Of a stretch of 64,000 nt of DNA, positions 32,642-44,404 are shown piece after piece (within the stretch, counting starts at the first letter, position 1; the number at the start of each line of letters is the position of its first letter). This DNA is from Siphonodentalium dalli (taxonomy: Eukaryota > Mollusca > Scaphopoda > Gadilida > Siphonodentaliidae), in NCBI GenBank assembly GCA_032622095.1, contig CP136069.1:128819123-128883122 (forward strand), given 5' to 3'. A program made the translations under genes and the position numbers. Under the pieces are notes generated by a model that saw nothing but the letters and a program-made list of their open reading frames with translations, was not told the DNA's origin and searched no databases.

Positions 32642-33093
32642 TTAAAGATGCATAATCCGAAATACTATTTATTTGGCTTCGTGGGTAAAAAATATCTTAT
32701 TCGAGTCGAGGAACCCACCCATCAAAGCTCAGAGTGATCAAATATCTATTTATGAAATTTGTTATTTCTCGAGATGTGCACTTATTTGTGGCCTGGAAAA
32801 AGTCATCAAGACGTCGGTCTCGGACAAAATTGCGAATGAAGATGGGTAACTCTAAAATGAAGTTGTAATACGGCCAAATTTCGTGATATCCAAGTGATAA
32901 TACGGCCACATTTCGTGGAACAACATGTTGATAAATAACTCGTTTTTTCGGAAATGTTATACCATAGTTGACAGTGGTTAGCATTATGTTGTTGTAATTC
33001 TGATACATGTAACTAAAGCGTATTTTGAAGAAATGTTGTTGTTTTTGTAACTTAATGATATGGGGACCGTCTGATCGGATTGAGTACCTTTAA
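32642..33093 (-). mobile_element. MITE-A copy, minus orientation
   Basis: Left TTAAAGATGCATAATCCGAA, right ATCGGATTGAGTACCTTTAA. The interior is the reverse of the plus copies (GTCTCGGACAAAATTGCG, ATAACTCGTTTTTTCGG). Confidence 0.85.
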
Positions 33094-33099
33094 AAGTCC

Positions 33100-33770
33100 A
33101 TTATTTTTGTCGTTTCTCATATTATATATACAATGAAGATGATTATTTGTGAAATTAAAGATTTTTCACCAGATAGATCCAGAGAAATTCTTTGTTGAAA
33201 ATTTCTTGCCATTTTTTTCGGCTGGATTTATGCAAAACGAGCGTCTCCCCCTTATGTAATCTGTAAAACAGTAATGTATTATCGAATCGATCAAGGTGAA
33301 ACCGCGTTTGATGGAACATTCTTAGAACTTTAGAATAACAGTTATATGCACACATCTCATTCGTTCTCTGTTTGGCTGATGCTATCTTTACAGTTTACAC
33401 TAGAGCATTTACACTTCCTGCATGATAATTGCATTTGATACGCAACCGGTCCATAAGCACTATGTCCCAATATGTAGTAGGTGGCGTTTGCGGCATGGTC
33501 CATATGCGCTCAGTTTATAAACAATAATGTTGCATGTCTAGACGGTTCGATTTCTAATATATTTACCAATATCCCTATTCGGGTCTGTATGAATGTGTGT
33601 GTGTGTGTTAATGCTCACCAACAGATCACAGATCACTTCAGATTCAAAAATGTTGCCACAAAATTGGACACATAATCTTTCTTTGACTTGTAATATGATG
33701 ATATGATTATTTAAAAACTACAATAGGATTCGAAACACAGTGTACCATTCTTCTTAGATAAATTATTAAA
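33100..33770. other. No gene recognised
   Basis: A 66-codon minus-strand ATG frame at 33155-33355 (contains LHKSSRKKWQEIFNKEF) follows no clear promoter. An acceptor-like TGTTTTACAG lies inside it. Too weak to call. Confidence 0.3.
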
Positions 33771-33775
33771 GATGA

Positions 33776-34184
33776 ATAATCTGAATTAACGCTCTCTTTG
33801 GCTTGGGGGTAAAACATATTTTATTCGAGTTGAGGCCGGAACACACCCACCAAAGCTCAGTGTTATTTCCCGAAATATGTATTTTTTTGGCGACCTGGCA
33901 AATATTCCTCAAGCCGAAGGTCTCGGACCAAATTGCGGATGAAGATGGATAACTCTAAAATCAAGTGGCTTTGTGAGTTAGATATTTGACAATCGGCCAA
34001 ATTTCGTTGAACAAACTATTAACAAATAACAGGTGTTGGCCAATTTTTTACTATATATGACTGTGATTAGCATTATTTTTTGCCAATTAAACGATTCTGA
34101 TAACTGAAGCGCATTTCAAAAAATGTTGTTATTGGAATCTTATGATATGCATGGGGACCATCGAACCGGAATGCGTACCTTTAA
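33776..34184 (-). mobile_element. MITE-A copy, minus orientation
   Basis: TTAA-bounded. TTAAAGATGAATAATCTGAA on the left and ATGCGTACCTTTAA on the right, with internal GTCTCGGACCAAATTGCGG and ATAACTCTAAAATCAAGTGG. Confidence 0.85.
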
Positions 34185-34284
34185 ACATGATTTATATTAT
34201 TATTTTTTCGAAATCTGCTGGATACAATCCACCCTTACTATATTGTTTTGGTCTGTGCTATTATTCAGTTTGAGCAAATGTTCC

Positions 34285-34445
34285 ACCGTGTACTAGCGAG
34301 CTTTCGATTTCAAACATGTAGCTACCCGTACCGATACACGCGTTTTCTAATCGCAAACTGTTTTAAGGGTAGAATAAAGCACATCGACTGGTAATGTATG
34401 GTGAGCCAACTGCAACAACATTGATATATCATATAGATAAATTTT
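34285..34445. repeat. Dispersed repeat R2, copy 2
   Basis: See 21815-22000; shared TACTAGCGAGCTTTCGATTT, AATCGCAAACTG and CACATCGACTGGTAATGTAT. Confidence 0.5.
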
Positions 34446-34596
34446 TATTGGCATTCGCTTTATTTGTCGACGTTATACTTACCGTTACGGGTTGTTGGAA
34501 TTGTTTTAGATTAGCTGAGCCTCTGGATGATCATTTGCATTTATCAGCGACGAGGAGACAGTCGGAAGGAGTTGGTGTCTTTCTTTGACTCATTTT

Positions 34597-34935
34597 GCTT
34601 AACATTTTCAACAATTGGATTTCATAAATAACTTCACAGACTAAAACAGTTGGAATTTTCAGACTGAGAAAATAGGTTATGATAGCCCAAATATATATTT
34701 TCCAACTAATATGTAAAGTGTGTTGATTTTCAACACATAGTCATGCATGCACGTACTTTCAGTCAGATATAAGACATAATTTGCCCCTTATAATAGTTGG
34801 GGAATATTTAGTCATATTAAGTGAACATTGGGTTGAAATCTTTCAACAGATCGAAGGGTCGGGACAAGGGAATATTTATCCCAAGAATTGGTATTTTTAT
34901 CTGGATCTAAACCCGGAGGTAGGTTGAAAAGTTAA
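34597..34935. mobile_element. Fragment of the CAGGGACG hAT-like family
   Basis: CAACAATTGGATTTC, AACAGTTGGAATTTTCAGAC and AGTTGGGGAATATTTAGTC modules; no termini. Confidence 0.45.
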
Positions 34936-34939
34936 ACAT

Positions 34940-35240
34940 GGTATTATAAACGATAAGTTTTCACAGTGGAAAACCCGTAAACACAACTTGCCGGAAGTAT
35001 ATCGCCGAGGCGAGACAATTCTATATTTTATATCAAAATATGGCAGAATAACACAATCAACAACATAACACACGTTTTCTGATTGGAAAGACGAATTACC
35101 GACAAATATAAACGATATATACACATTTGCCCATCGCAAGCGGGCTCCATTTGAGCGAATGACTCTGTTTATGGAAATAAACGGCCCTTGATCACTTCAG
35201 AATATAATTTTATCGCAAACATTCCCTCTTCAAATATGAT
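34940..35240. other. No gene recognised
   Basis: An 80-codon minus-strand frame (34897-35139) is rich in Phe, Val and Cys and has no splice or poly(A) support. Confidence 0.3.
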
Positions 35241-35243
35241 TTT

Positions 35244-35455
35244 AACACATATCGTCCTATATTTCAACGGAAAGGCTGTTATGTTTGCAGCATATATTGA
35301 CATTACCTGGGCTCGGGTGTGTCCACGATCCGAAAGTAGAGACTATTTATCTGGACACGTACCCACATCCAGCCACTGTATATATACGTCTCATAGTCGT
35401 GTACGGAAGTGGCGCATTTTATTATTCAAATTGTGCATGTTTTAAAATGTATAGC
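35244..35455 (+). CDS. Candidate terminal exon, unknown
   Basis: An acceptor-like TTATGTTTGCAG ends at 35291. The following frame reads HILTLPGLGCVHDPKVETIY, then LDTYPHPATVYIRLIVVYGS, and stops at TAG (35453-35455). Composition is protein-like, but another plus frame is open over the same stretch. No poly(A) signal or neighbouring exon found. Confidence 0.2.
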
Positions 35456-35459
35456 TAGT

Positions 35460-36285
35460 ATATGAGGATCTGTCACAACTCAGGATGGTCGAAAACAACG
35501 GGAGATCTTCTCCTTCACCCCCAATTTGTTGTTTTGATGATATCTTGCATAACAAAAGCCCATCAAAAGTCTACATGTCCGACCGTGGCAAAGTTTGAAC
35601 GGATAGAGCCCACGAGCTTTAATGAGGGGTAAGGGGGTGCCCGAGGTGTCCCTTGTGATGTTGATGTTGTTGATGGTGATAAGCGAGCCATTAGTGGTGC
35701 GCTGAAATGGAGAACGGGCTCATATTAAAAGCATATATAAACGCATGTAGCTAACTAATTGCAATGAAGTTAGGACCCACCAGTTGCGCTAAGAGAGCTT
35801 GCATGAGCTGTGATAAGTTGTTGCATTTCTCTCTCCCGCCCAACCTACACTGGGCACAGGTGTGTGTGAAACATGTATTGACAAGGTGTATATTACATTG
35901 TTATTTAGACTTTATTAGCTGAAAGAATTCTGAACGATATTGAACAAGAGAGGATATATATATACAATGTACAGTCAATATATATTTGTTTATGTGTGTG
36001 TTGTGTTGTACCTTATATATACTGCATGGTAATCATAGATAGCGGCATCAACTACCCGTTGACATTTAGTTGAAAGCCCCGTGGCGGCCAGTTCTATATA
36101 AGCAGCAAGTTTCACCTAATGATGCTGGCATGATCCGTGGAACGTCATGACATAGGCTGACAAATATATACGCGACTCACTGTTATACGTCCATCTTATT
36201 GAAGTCCTATTGTTCGGTGCTATTATATCGACGAGTTTGTTCGAAATTGTTCTGTGTATATGTATGTTTTAGAGATGATATACAT
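35460..36285. other. No gene recognised
   Basis: A repeat-end motif AGATCTTCTCCTTCACCC at about 35501, also seen near 6405 and (complement) 765. Otherwise nothing identifiable. Confidence 0.35.
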
Positions 36286-36289
36286 TCTC

Positions 36290-36756
36290 CAGGAACGCGG
36301 CTAGAAGGTATCCGTTGTTGGGTGGGTGTTAATCTTGAATTTCCCAACTGCACCCCCCCTTATTGAACCAGACCAAAATCTCAAGTTCTCAAAAATGCCA
36401 TTGCACTCTCCTTGGGTTAGCATTCTGAAATTAGTATATCTGAAGCTTTCTAATTGTTGGAAATATCGAACCTATATAACACTCCCATGAGGTTAGACAT
36501 TTTTCAACTGACGGTCATATCAGTCCAAAAATGTTACTAAAAGTAAGAAAATATGCAATTGTTGGTCTGAAAACAACAAAGTCCCCCGTGCACTAAATAC
36601 TGAACAATTTCAACCTATATATGTTTGGTGTGAAATTTCCAACTAATATCGTGTCAGGCATGAAATTGACAACAGCACTGTTCAAAATTTTGACCAAAGA
36701 TGGGGAGTTCTTGTGGAGGGGTGACTCACCCAAACCATCCCTGTTGCCACGTCCCT
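36290..36756 (-). mobile_element. hAT-like element, minus orientation, diverged ends
   Basis: CAGGAACGCGGC at the left and GCCACGTCCCT at the right, with TTGGAAATNNCNAAC modules and AACCTATATAACACTCCCAT inside. ATTCTC abuts both ends but not as a clean 8-bp duplication. Confidence 0.6.
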
Positions 36757-36767
36757 ATTCTCCTTAC

Positions 36768-36865
36768 AAAGTACGCACACATAATTCGGCCAACCATATA
36801 ATTTTGCAAAAATATCGCCGACGACGTCGAAAGTTCGGACCGCCACATCTGAACGACTCAGATCA
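36768..36865 (-). CDS. Candidate internal exon, unknown
   Basis: Acceptor TTTCTCATGATTTCAG ends at 36866; donor CTTT|GTAAGG begins at 36767. The 32 full codons read DLSRSDVAVRTFDVVGDIFA then KLYGWPNYVCVL, entering in phase 2 and leaving in phase 1. Composition and GC content are higher than the surroundings. The frame stays open upstream to 36969, so the exon could be longer (MHVDIKSDLYVEFPIRT). The hAT-like element ends 11 bp into the presumed intron. No partner exon located. Confidence 0.33.
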
Positions 36866-37207
36866 CTGAAATCATGAGAAACAAACGCGCTATATTGAAT
36901 AGTTCGGATTGGAAATTCTACATATAGGTCAGATTTGATATCCACATGCATACAATGGTTAGTATACATATTATGAAGGTTCTAATGACCGAGTCAAGTC
37001 CGTTTGACTGAGGTAGTCTTCACACGCAACAAAGGTAAGATCATAAAACCATTGATAATTTAGCGATAATAATATATAGATATAGCTGTCATAATTATGT
37101 ATAACCCCGGTATGATTTGAAACGGCATTGTAGCAAAATGGCATGCGATAAGATGATTCGGTTTCAATAATGCTAATTACATGAAAATCAGTGATATATA
37201 TTATAGG

Positions 37208-37680
37208 TTAAAAGGTACTCAATTCGATTCGATGGTCCCCATAGCATCAATCAGATTCCAACAACAACAACAACAACAACAACAATTTATTTTGAAATCC
37301 CGCTTCAGTTATCAGAATCGATTAATTGCCCAAAATAATGCTAACCACATCAACTATAGTATAAAATTGCCCAAAAATGTTATTTATTTATATTTTGTTC
37401 AACTAAATTTGGCCGGTTTGTCAAATATATAACACCCAAAGCCACGTGATTTTAGAGTTATCCATCTTAATCCGCAATTTTGTTCGAGACCGTCGGCTCG
37501 TCGACTTTCTGCCAGGCCGCCAACAAGTACCGGTGGTGAACAATAATCTATTTCAAAAATCGATAACTGATCACTCTGAGCTTTGATGGGTGGGTTCCTC
37601 GACTCGAATCAAATTTTTTTTACCCCCGACGCCAAAGAAATAGTAATTTGGGAGCGATAATTCGGATTATGCATCTTTAA
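37208..37680 (+). mobile_element. MITE-A copy with expanded CAA repeat
   Basis: TTAAAAGGTACTCAATTCGA to TTCGGATTATGCATCTTTAA, TTAA at both ends. The CAACAA tract at 37259-37285 is longer than in other copies. Confidence 0.85.
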
Positions 37681-38092
37681 TCCAGTCAGACTAATTATTA
37701 ATTGACGGACGCTATTGGTGGCAATGGTAAAGGATCTTGGCCTTATAAGTTGTTTTTCAATCACTATAACTCAGTACGGACACGTGTACGTATAAATATA
37801 ATACCCTCTATAATGTATAAAGCTGTATTCCAATAAAGATGTAATTGTTCCCTTGTCTGGGAATCTTCCGTCTGATCAGGTTTCATTTTCCATGTGGGAA
37901 ATTACTAGATAGTTGTGAAAGTATACGATCAATACACTTCCTTTGTGGTATTAACGCTTTCTGTGTTGATTGGATTCTCCCATCGAATTATAAACGTATA
38001 CAATGGAATAGTCTATTGTCCATTTTTGAGGGTTGTTCAGAAAATCGAAGCAGACGAAAGATAATAAAGTGAAGAAGGATTCCTATTCTTTG

Positions 38093-38110
38093 TGGGGGGG
38101 GGGGGGGGGT
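38093..38110 (+). repeat. G homopolymer
   Basis: About 17 G in a row in otherwise unremarkable sequence. Confidence 0.9.
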
Positions 38111-38368
38111 CAGATAATAAGTTCAACAATCGACCTATATGTTGAATTTAGTATCCGAACATTTCATAAGGGATAACTACTCGACAATGATTATTTAGTA
38201 AAGAAAGTGTATCTCTGACCAGTGACAACATTTCGAGGAAATCCGACCCTGTGTCCGACTGATGATGTGCATGCGCAGTCGTTGTCATTATATTGGGCGC
38301 TTGGTTCAATGGCTGAATGAATATTCACGTGCAATTGCCGTGATGCGGGGTATAATTTATCATTATTC

Positions 38369-38690
38369 CAGGGACGTGGGCCGTGGCTATATATAAAGGT
38401 TGCTCGTTGGTAGGGGTGTCCCATCTTCGAATTTCCAATTGCACCCCACTACTTGAAGCAGACCAAAATTTCAGAGTCTGGGAAATTCAAATTGCAACCT
38501 CTGGTTGGTTTTTCCAACAAGCATCTCGACTGTCCAATTGTTGGAAATTTCTAAGCTATATAACACCCGCTATATACAAGTAACAACCCCTATGTACATG
38601 TAACAGCCCCTATATACATGAATGGTAGGAATATTTCCAAATGATGGTCATTTCAGTCCAAGAATGTTACATAAAATAAAATAATACCTC
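38369..38690 (+). mobile_element. hAT-like element, right end missing
   Basis: Starts CAGGGACGTGGGCCGTGGC, then AATTTCCAATTGCACCCCAC, TTGTTGGAAATTTC and ATATAACACCCGC. The sequence fades near 38690 before a right terminus. CCCCTATNTACATGTAACA is repeated at 38585-38620. Confidence 0.6.
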
Positions 38691-38699
38691 ATACCTCAT

Positions 38700-39560
38700 T
38701 TAATTTCACTATACAATTTGACTAAAGTATATATAGGAAAATAGTCGACTATTCATTATTCATCTAAATCGACACAGTTTGCAAAACAGAAATTATATTT
38801 ATTTATTCAAAAAAAAAATAAAAAATTATTATTTCACTTTAGTAATTTTATTTTATATGTTTTTTTTTTTTTTTTGCCAAACATAATATCGTTACATGAC
38901 TTGTTGTGTTCACGAATGCTCGTTTGGCTGCTTTGGCATCACTATTTAATTTAAAGACATTGCTTCGCTGAACATTAACGCCCATGGAGGAAATAGGAAC
39001 CATTATATCCAACATTGGACAGGTTATGTCGAGGAATGCGTCATTAACCGTATGGTATTAATGATGTACTCACAGTACTGATGTGCCCTTACCACGCATG
39101 GGCGTCTAGACGGAGATGGTTTGACAAACACTCACATTGTGATCTTCTAGAAGCCCATAATATACCAATAATGCGAAAGGTGATCTACTCCCTGTTGTTC
39201 CGACGAGCCCGGAGTACCAGACAAATGGGATAATCAAGTACAAACCAGAACGTCATGTCCGTCTCGATTCCGGAACGTATATTTGTCCATGTAAATCTCG
39301 AGACAAAGGCCAGACATGAGCGATATGGGTTCCTTCTATTGATATATCGATAAATTCCCCAGACTTCCTTGTGTCATTAGATCATTACATGACATATGTA
39401 GACAGCTTCTGGGCAGGTAGATTCATTTCGTCGCCACAAAAGAATTCTCTCTGTGTTAAAGTAATGAATAAATTGGAATCCTCATAAGAATATTGGTAAT
39501 TGCGCGATTTCCCCGAGAAATTAAAGAATCAAGGCCTTCCACGTGGGTTCATGCGAATTC
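38700..39560. other. No gene recognised
   Basis: A and T homopolymers at 38806-38875. The rest (38880-39560) is unique, with a few short natural-looking frames but no spliceable exon. Confidence 0.35.
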
Positions 39561-39563
39561 GCA

Positions 39564-40055
39564 ATAAAGGCCAACTTAATTTTCGAGTCACCGATATTTT
39601 TTATAGTGCCTTGATATACGGTTTTAATAACAATATATGCCATAAAATATGATTAAAATACAATAATTCATCACCAATTGGAACGTCTGTGTCTCAGAAT
39701 TAAGGTGCCCATGGAGTAATATAGAAAATAGCTGAAATTATAAAATCATCTTCCCCGTTATGGCTCCCAGAATGCAAAAGAATTCAAACTTTTGTTTATT
39801 TTCAGTGGAAGAAGAATAACTCTATATCTAAATATTTAGAGTTGTTCCCCTTCCATTGAAAATAATATACTTTGTGCAGAAACTTGAGCACAGCACACAC
39901 GTCGGTTTCTCAACAAAAACAATATGTTCACAGTTTAGTACATCGAATAAGTTGAAAACACAATGTTTTGGAGCTTCCTCTTTCACATGGTATATAATAT
40001 GGCATATATTGTATATTTATGTGATCTGGGGTTCAAAAATTAAGTGGGCGTTTAA
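39564..40055 (-). mobile_element. MITE-B copy, minus orientation
   Basis: TAAAGGCCAACTTAATTTTC at the left and AATTAAGTGGGCGTTTAA at the right. Internal TATAGTGCCTTGATATACGG, TTATGGCTCCCAGAATGCAA, palindrome TTCCCCTTCCATTGAAAATA and GCTTCCTCTTTCACATGG. Confidence 0.85.
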
Positions 40056-40581
40056 TTAGAAAAAAAGTCAACAAATACGTGTAAAAATTTATCAACTTTG
40101 TTTTTCATTTCACTATTAATAACGAGATTTCACACATCGAAACCATTGGGTTGTATATATTACTGTTACCGTGGCAACATACCGATCAAATTCCAATAAG
40201 ATATAACAAAAAATTATATCAAAGTTTAATTCAAACTCGACGGTAAATATTGGAAAAATGTCAAAGCTTTGATAGATATTTACAGGCTCTCTAGTTTATG
40301 TAGTCATGAAAATTTCAGGATGCCAACATGTCAGCATAAATTTAACGAAATTGTCTATAGATTATGGAGTTTTGTCTGGTTCAAGAGGAAGGATCTTTTG
40401 GAAATTTGGATACTACCAAACGACGATCACCAAGCAACGTCCCTACGAAATACAATTCAGTTATCTCCGAAAGCCTAGGGTGGGTTGAAATTCGGGCAAT
40501 TTCAGGGGTGCACTTTGAAGTTTGATGGTGAAAATTTCCAAACAAAGGGTGCATGAGGATTAGATCATGCCACGAATCTCT

Positions 40582-41184
40582 ACTCTGGCTAACGCCCGTA
40601 GAGATCATATTCCACCAGTACAGAACCTGGGTTTTGAAAGGGAACCTTATACAGTCGAAACAACAACGCGGCGAATATATTTCGTAGTTATTATCTGTTT
40701 CTTAAAAATGTAATTCACTGTATATAGGTGAAGGTCCCAACTCGAAGTTTCACCATTTAAGTGACTTTGTGAGCGATGTTTCTTCGCGTCGCTTACAATT
40801 ATGGAATTTTTGCTGGGTAATTAATTCAATGTTTATTGCGATTTCGAATCACAAAAGTCACAGAAAAAGCATCCAATTTCGAATTGGGACCTTCACCTAA
40901 CAGCGAAGTACATTATTAAGGAACAGATAATAACTAAGAAATATATTCCCCGCGTTACTTTTTCGACTTTTTAAGTTTGCCTGTCAAAACTTCAAAAAGT
41001 TCCCAGTGTTTGTACTGGTGGAATATGATCTCTACGGGCGTTATATATGATCTCTACGGGTGTTATATATGATCTCTATGGGCGTTATATATGATCTCTA
41101 GCTACGGGCGTTATATATGATCTCTACGGGCGTTAACCAGGTTTTGTACTGGTGGAATATGATCTCTACGGGCGTTAATCAGAG
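40582..41184. mobile_element. Foldback element with internal tandem of its own end
   Basis: Left arm CTAACGCCCGTAGAGATCAT ATTCCACCAGTA, mirrored on the right (TACTGGTGGAATATGATCTC). Inner arms mirror too: TTATTATCTGTTTCTTAA against TTAAGGAACAGATAATAA, and GGTGAAGGTCCCAACTCGAA against its complement. At 41031-41120 the unit GATCTCTACGGGCGTTATAT is repeated about four times, multiplying one arm end. Confidence 0.75.
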
Positions 41185-41289
41185 TACAAATATAAGGCAT
41201 GATCTACATGAGGATTACAATGGAAATTCCCGAACTTGGGAATTTCGGTCTGGTTCAAGTCAGAGTTTAGTGTACCTGTCATTTGCATA

Positions 41290-41376
41290 ACGAGGTCCAC
41301 AGAAGGTCAATTTAGTAACGCTATCCCGCATAGCGTGCTAGCATCACTAAATTCACCCTATGGGGACCTCGTTCTG
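41290..41376. mobile_element. Small foldback, copy 1
   Basis: ACGAGGTCCACAGAAGGTCA at the left mirrors ACCCTATGGGGACCTCGTT at the right; related to 41593-41687. Confidence 0.6.
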
Positions 41377-41592
41377 CATGGCCTCTTCTGCTGTCGTAGC
41401 CATAGACTCAGAATGATATTCCCAAATGGTGAATATTGTGATGTATAAACATCGGGAACCTCGATTATGCAATGTGTCGTCTGCCAATTGAGGATATATA
41501 TAAAGAAACTAAACTAAAAAAGAAATAGAATCTATGAGAAGAAGTTTTTATAGACATTTGATAATAAAGAAATTTCCAGAGATGAAGCCTAA

Positions 41593-41687
41593 GCAGAATG
41601 AGGTCCCCAGATGGTGAATTTAGTGACACTAGCCTGCTATACGGGATAGTGTCACAAAATTCACCCTCTGGGGCCTCATTCTGTAAA
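41593..41687. mobile_element. Small foldback, copy 2
   Basis: CAGAATGAGGTCCCCAGATG and GGTGAATTTAGTGACACTA mirror TAGTGTCACAAAATTCACC and CTCTGGGGCCTCATTCTG. Arms of about 40 bp around CCTGCTATACGGGA. Confidence 0.75.
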
Positions 41688-41719
41688 TGACAGTCACACT
41701 AAATCAGGCTTGGTCTGAT

Positions 41720-42465
41720 TCAAAGGGTTTTGATTGTTTATTGCAAAGTCGTCAATTAAGGCGAAACATGCTATAACATATATACAATATTTACAATAGG
41801 TCACAAAAAAACAATTGTCACACAATCATACATATTAATATATAATATGATAAATGTATAGATATATCATAATATGTATTATAATATCTTATATATATAT
41901 AATTATATTATAATTTAAATCTTTATAATATCATTTTCATCATATTGTGACTGCAATAATTATTCCCTAATATAAATAATGCAACTAATCACAAGTTTTT
42001 AAATTTGGAATAATCGGCTCAGTCATATTTTAATTTTCTTGATGCCAATTTGATAAAAATACTAACTTTTTTCAGTAATAGGGTGGTTTTGAAAATTCTA
42101 AGTTAAAGGCACCGCCCCATAACTGAGACATTATAGCCCTGCATCATGGCAAACCAACTTTGGTTTAGGACGAGGATGTGTGATACATTTAGTTCAATCG
42201 ATTATGATTTAATGAGGCTCTCGGCGAACCCATCAGGGCGCTAGACGACAGCGCAATACATTACATGTCTTGATTGCGGCACCACGTTTACTAGCCCTGG
42301 GAGATAGATGGCCAGACACATGAGCCAGGTGATCAACAATTCTGGCTTCAATATCGATTATCCGGGTCTAAATCGCGTAAGACATGCAACACATAGAACA
42401 AATCAAACGCTTCGACAAAGTTACCACGATAAACCGCCCACTTTATAGCACCAGAGAGCAACTAA
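41720..42465. other. AT-rich, no gene recognised
   Basis: 41800-41950 is very AT-rich (TATAATATG repeats). The rest is unique, with no open frame of note. Confidence 0.4.
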
Positions 42466-42661
42466 ACATGCACGGGGATGTATAAGAGTTCTGATGGGGT
42501 GGATATTCACTCTGGTGGAACGCTGTCATGTTGAATATAGCCAATACACCATCCATTTTAGAGCAGCAGAACAACTATCGTGTCGGTGGAGACTGGTTCC
42601 TGGACAAACACACCATTTTACGAGAGGAGAGGGAATCGGAGATGAATTTCATTTTATATTA

Positions 42662-43050
42662 TAGTATGCCCAAACTTGAAAGAGCTGAGATCAAGATATA
42701 TAAACTTAAAGAAATATTACTATAAAAGACCCAATACATTGAAGCTAACCGAACTATTTAATAGCGGTAACAGACGAACGCTTACTAATCTTGCTCTATT
42801 TATTAAGAAAGCCCAAATCAATAACGAGGATCTCCTGAGGCACACCAAAAACTACCAAAACCGACCAAACCCACTAATTACTGACCACATATCCCATATT
42901 ATATTGTCGTATATTTATTCACATAATGCACTGCACGCATGCACAATTCAGAAATATTTTGAAATTTAACATTGTATATTTTCCACTCTATATGCCAAAA
43001 ACGACGACGAGTATATACCAATAAATTGATTGATTGATTGATTGATTGAC

Positions 43051-43080
<30 letters not shown>
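42662..43080 (+). pseudogene. Probable 3' end of a non-LTR retrotransposon
   Basis: A frame with KLTELFNSGNRRTLTNLALF followed by IKKAQ resembles the C-terminal end of LINE ORF2 proteins. It is followed by a 3' region ending AATAAATTGATTGATTGATTG; (ATTG)n microsatellite tails are typical of several invertebrate LINE clades. No reverse transcriptase or endonuclease remains, so it is 5'-truncated. The peptide match is short. Confidence 0.42.
43022..43080 (+). repeat. (TTGA)n microsatellite
   Basis: About 14 units with one GACTG interruption; acts as the tail of the LINE fragment. Confidence 0.95.
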
Positions 43081-43081
<1 letters not shown>

Positions 43082-43434
43082 ACGGGAATGTGGTGACCAT
43101 ATGGGAGTTCTGAGGGGTGGGGGCTCACTCGAGTGGAATACTGGCATGCATCACGTCAACACAATATCACGTTGATATAGCCATGCACCACCCACTTTAG
43201 AAAAGCAGAGCAACTATCGTGCACATGAATGTGGCTATGAGTTCCGAGTTGTGTGTATGGTGGGGTGGGGGCTATCCAATTTATAATTTTTAATTCTCCG
43301 CTCGCCAATTGGATTAGCTGTATATACGCAACGCAAAACTCTAGAAACTTTTTGTGCCCCTTATTGGTTAAAAGTTTTACAATTTTGTTCGTTCGTGGAT
43401 ATCAGGTTTTCTAACAGAGTAGCCGAGTTACTGT

Positions 43435-43850
43435 TAAGGGTCAGATGCAAGTTTTGCCAAAATTTCCTTGTATTTCAAAATGGATTTTCTCAAAATATGT
43501 CAGGAATTTCTTTGTGAAATTTGGTACAAGCGATTATTGTGACAAAATATTTAGATGAGTTATGGGATCATAACCAAGTTAAAGCTGACCACCATATCTA
43601 CTAACACTGTGGCCTAATTCCAGTTGATTGCTCCCTGCTTGAGGGAACCACACTGCATATCAACATTTGTTTTCATTGGGCTGGGATATTTGTGACTGCT
43701 TTATTCTTCATTATAATATGTGGGGGTATACATGATGCTTTTGTGTGCAATTAAAAATCTTAACATCATGATACAAATGAAGCCTCCGCTCATCGAATCA
43801 AGACAATAAGCTATTTGGTGATTGGAGCATTGTGTTCTATTTATTATATG
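43435..43850 (+). repeat. Dispersed repeat R3, copy 2 (empty site for MITE-A)
   Basis: Single TTAA at 43760-43763 where copy 1 holds MITE-A. See 31457-32575. Confidence 0.75.
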
Positions 43851-43859
43851 CTTTAACGA

Positions 43860-44400
43860 TGTCGATAATATTTTTTGATGTGTTAATGTTCATTAATTAA
43901 TGCGAAATATGTTCTCAAAAGCGTACACAAAATTTCTGTTGAAAATTTAATTTTGTTGTTCACCAGCTGATAGCCAACGAATCACTTTCAAATGACGAGA
44001 AATTAGTCGTCCGCTAAAGAAAATAGTTCCCACAAATGATCTCTAAAAGCGACAAATAATTATGGACGGATGCCAATTCAATATCCCAAATAACAATAAG
44101 ATGACATTCTAATCATAAAATTATAACATTATTTCAGTTTAAACACGTCTTCATACAGGTAGCTCCTTCGCGCATTCATATTCGTTCACTATTATTCCGT
44201 TATTTTACTGGAAGTAAGCGACAGTGAAGATATCATTTTTGAATAAGAAAATTATATCTTTACTTTCGGTCTAGACACTAAATACGATATTTATGTTGCG
44301 GCAATTTCCCACAATTTAATGGGGAAGCATTGTCACATTATGTCACATAACGTTGTATTGTGGTGATTTACTCGGAAATAACACGCTGTGGATTTTGTGT
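43860..44400. other. No gene recognised
   Basis: AT-rich, no repeat family or frame of note. Confidence 0.35.
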
Positions 44401-44404
44401 CGGA

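Larger units (their letters stand above)
42470..43260 (+). repeat. Diverged direct repeats of about 130 bp bracketing a LINE tail
   Basis: 42478-42595 (GTATAAGAGTTCTGATGGGG, GAGCAGCAGAACAACTATCG) and 43095-43230 (CATATGGGAGTTCTGAGGGG, AAAAGCAGAGCAACTATCG) are the same sequence, diverged. The LINE 3' segment lies between them. Confidence 0.6.

Noticed and set aside
37715-37837. Short plus-strand frame ending at an AATAAA (37833)
   Set aside because: Only about 40 codons, a stop directly upstream, no acceptor or ATG; probably chance.
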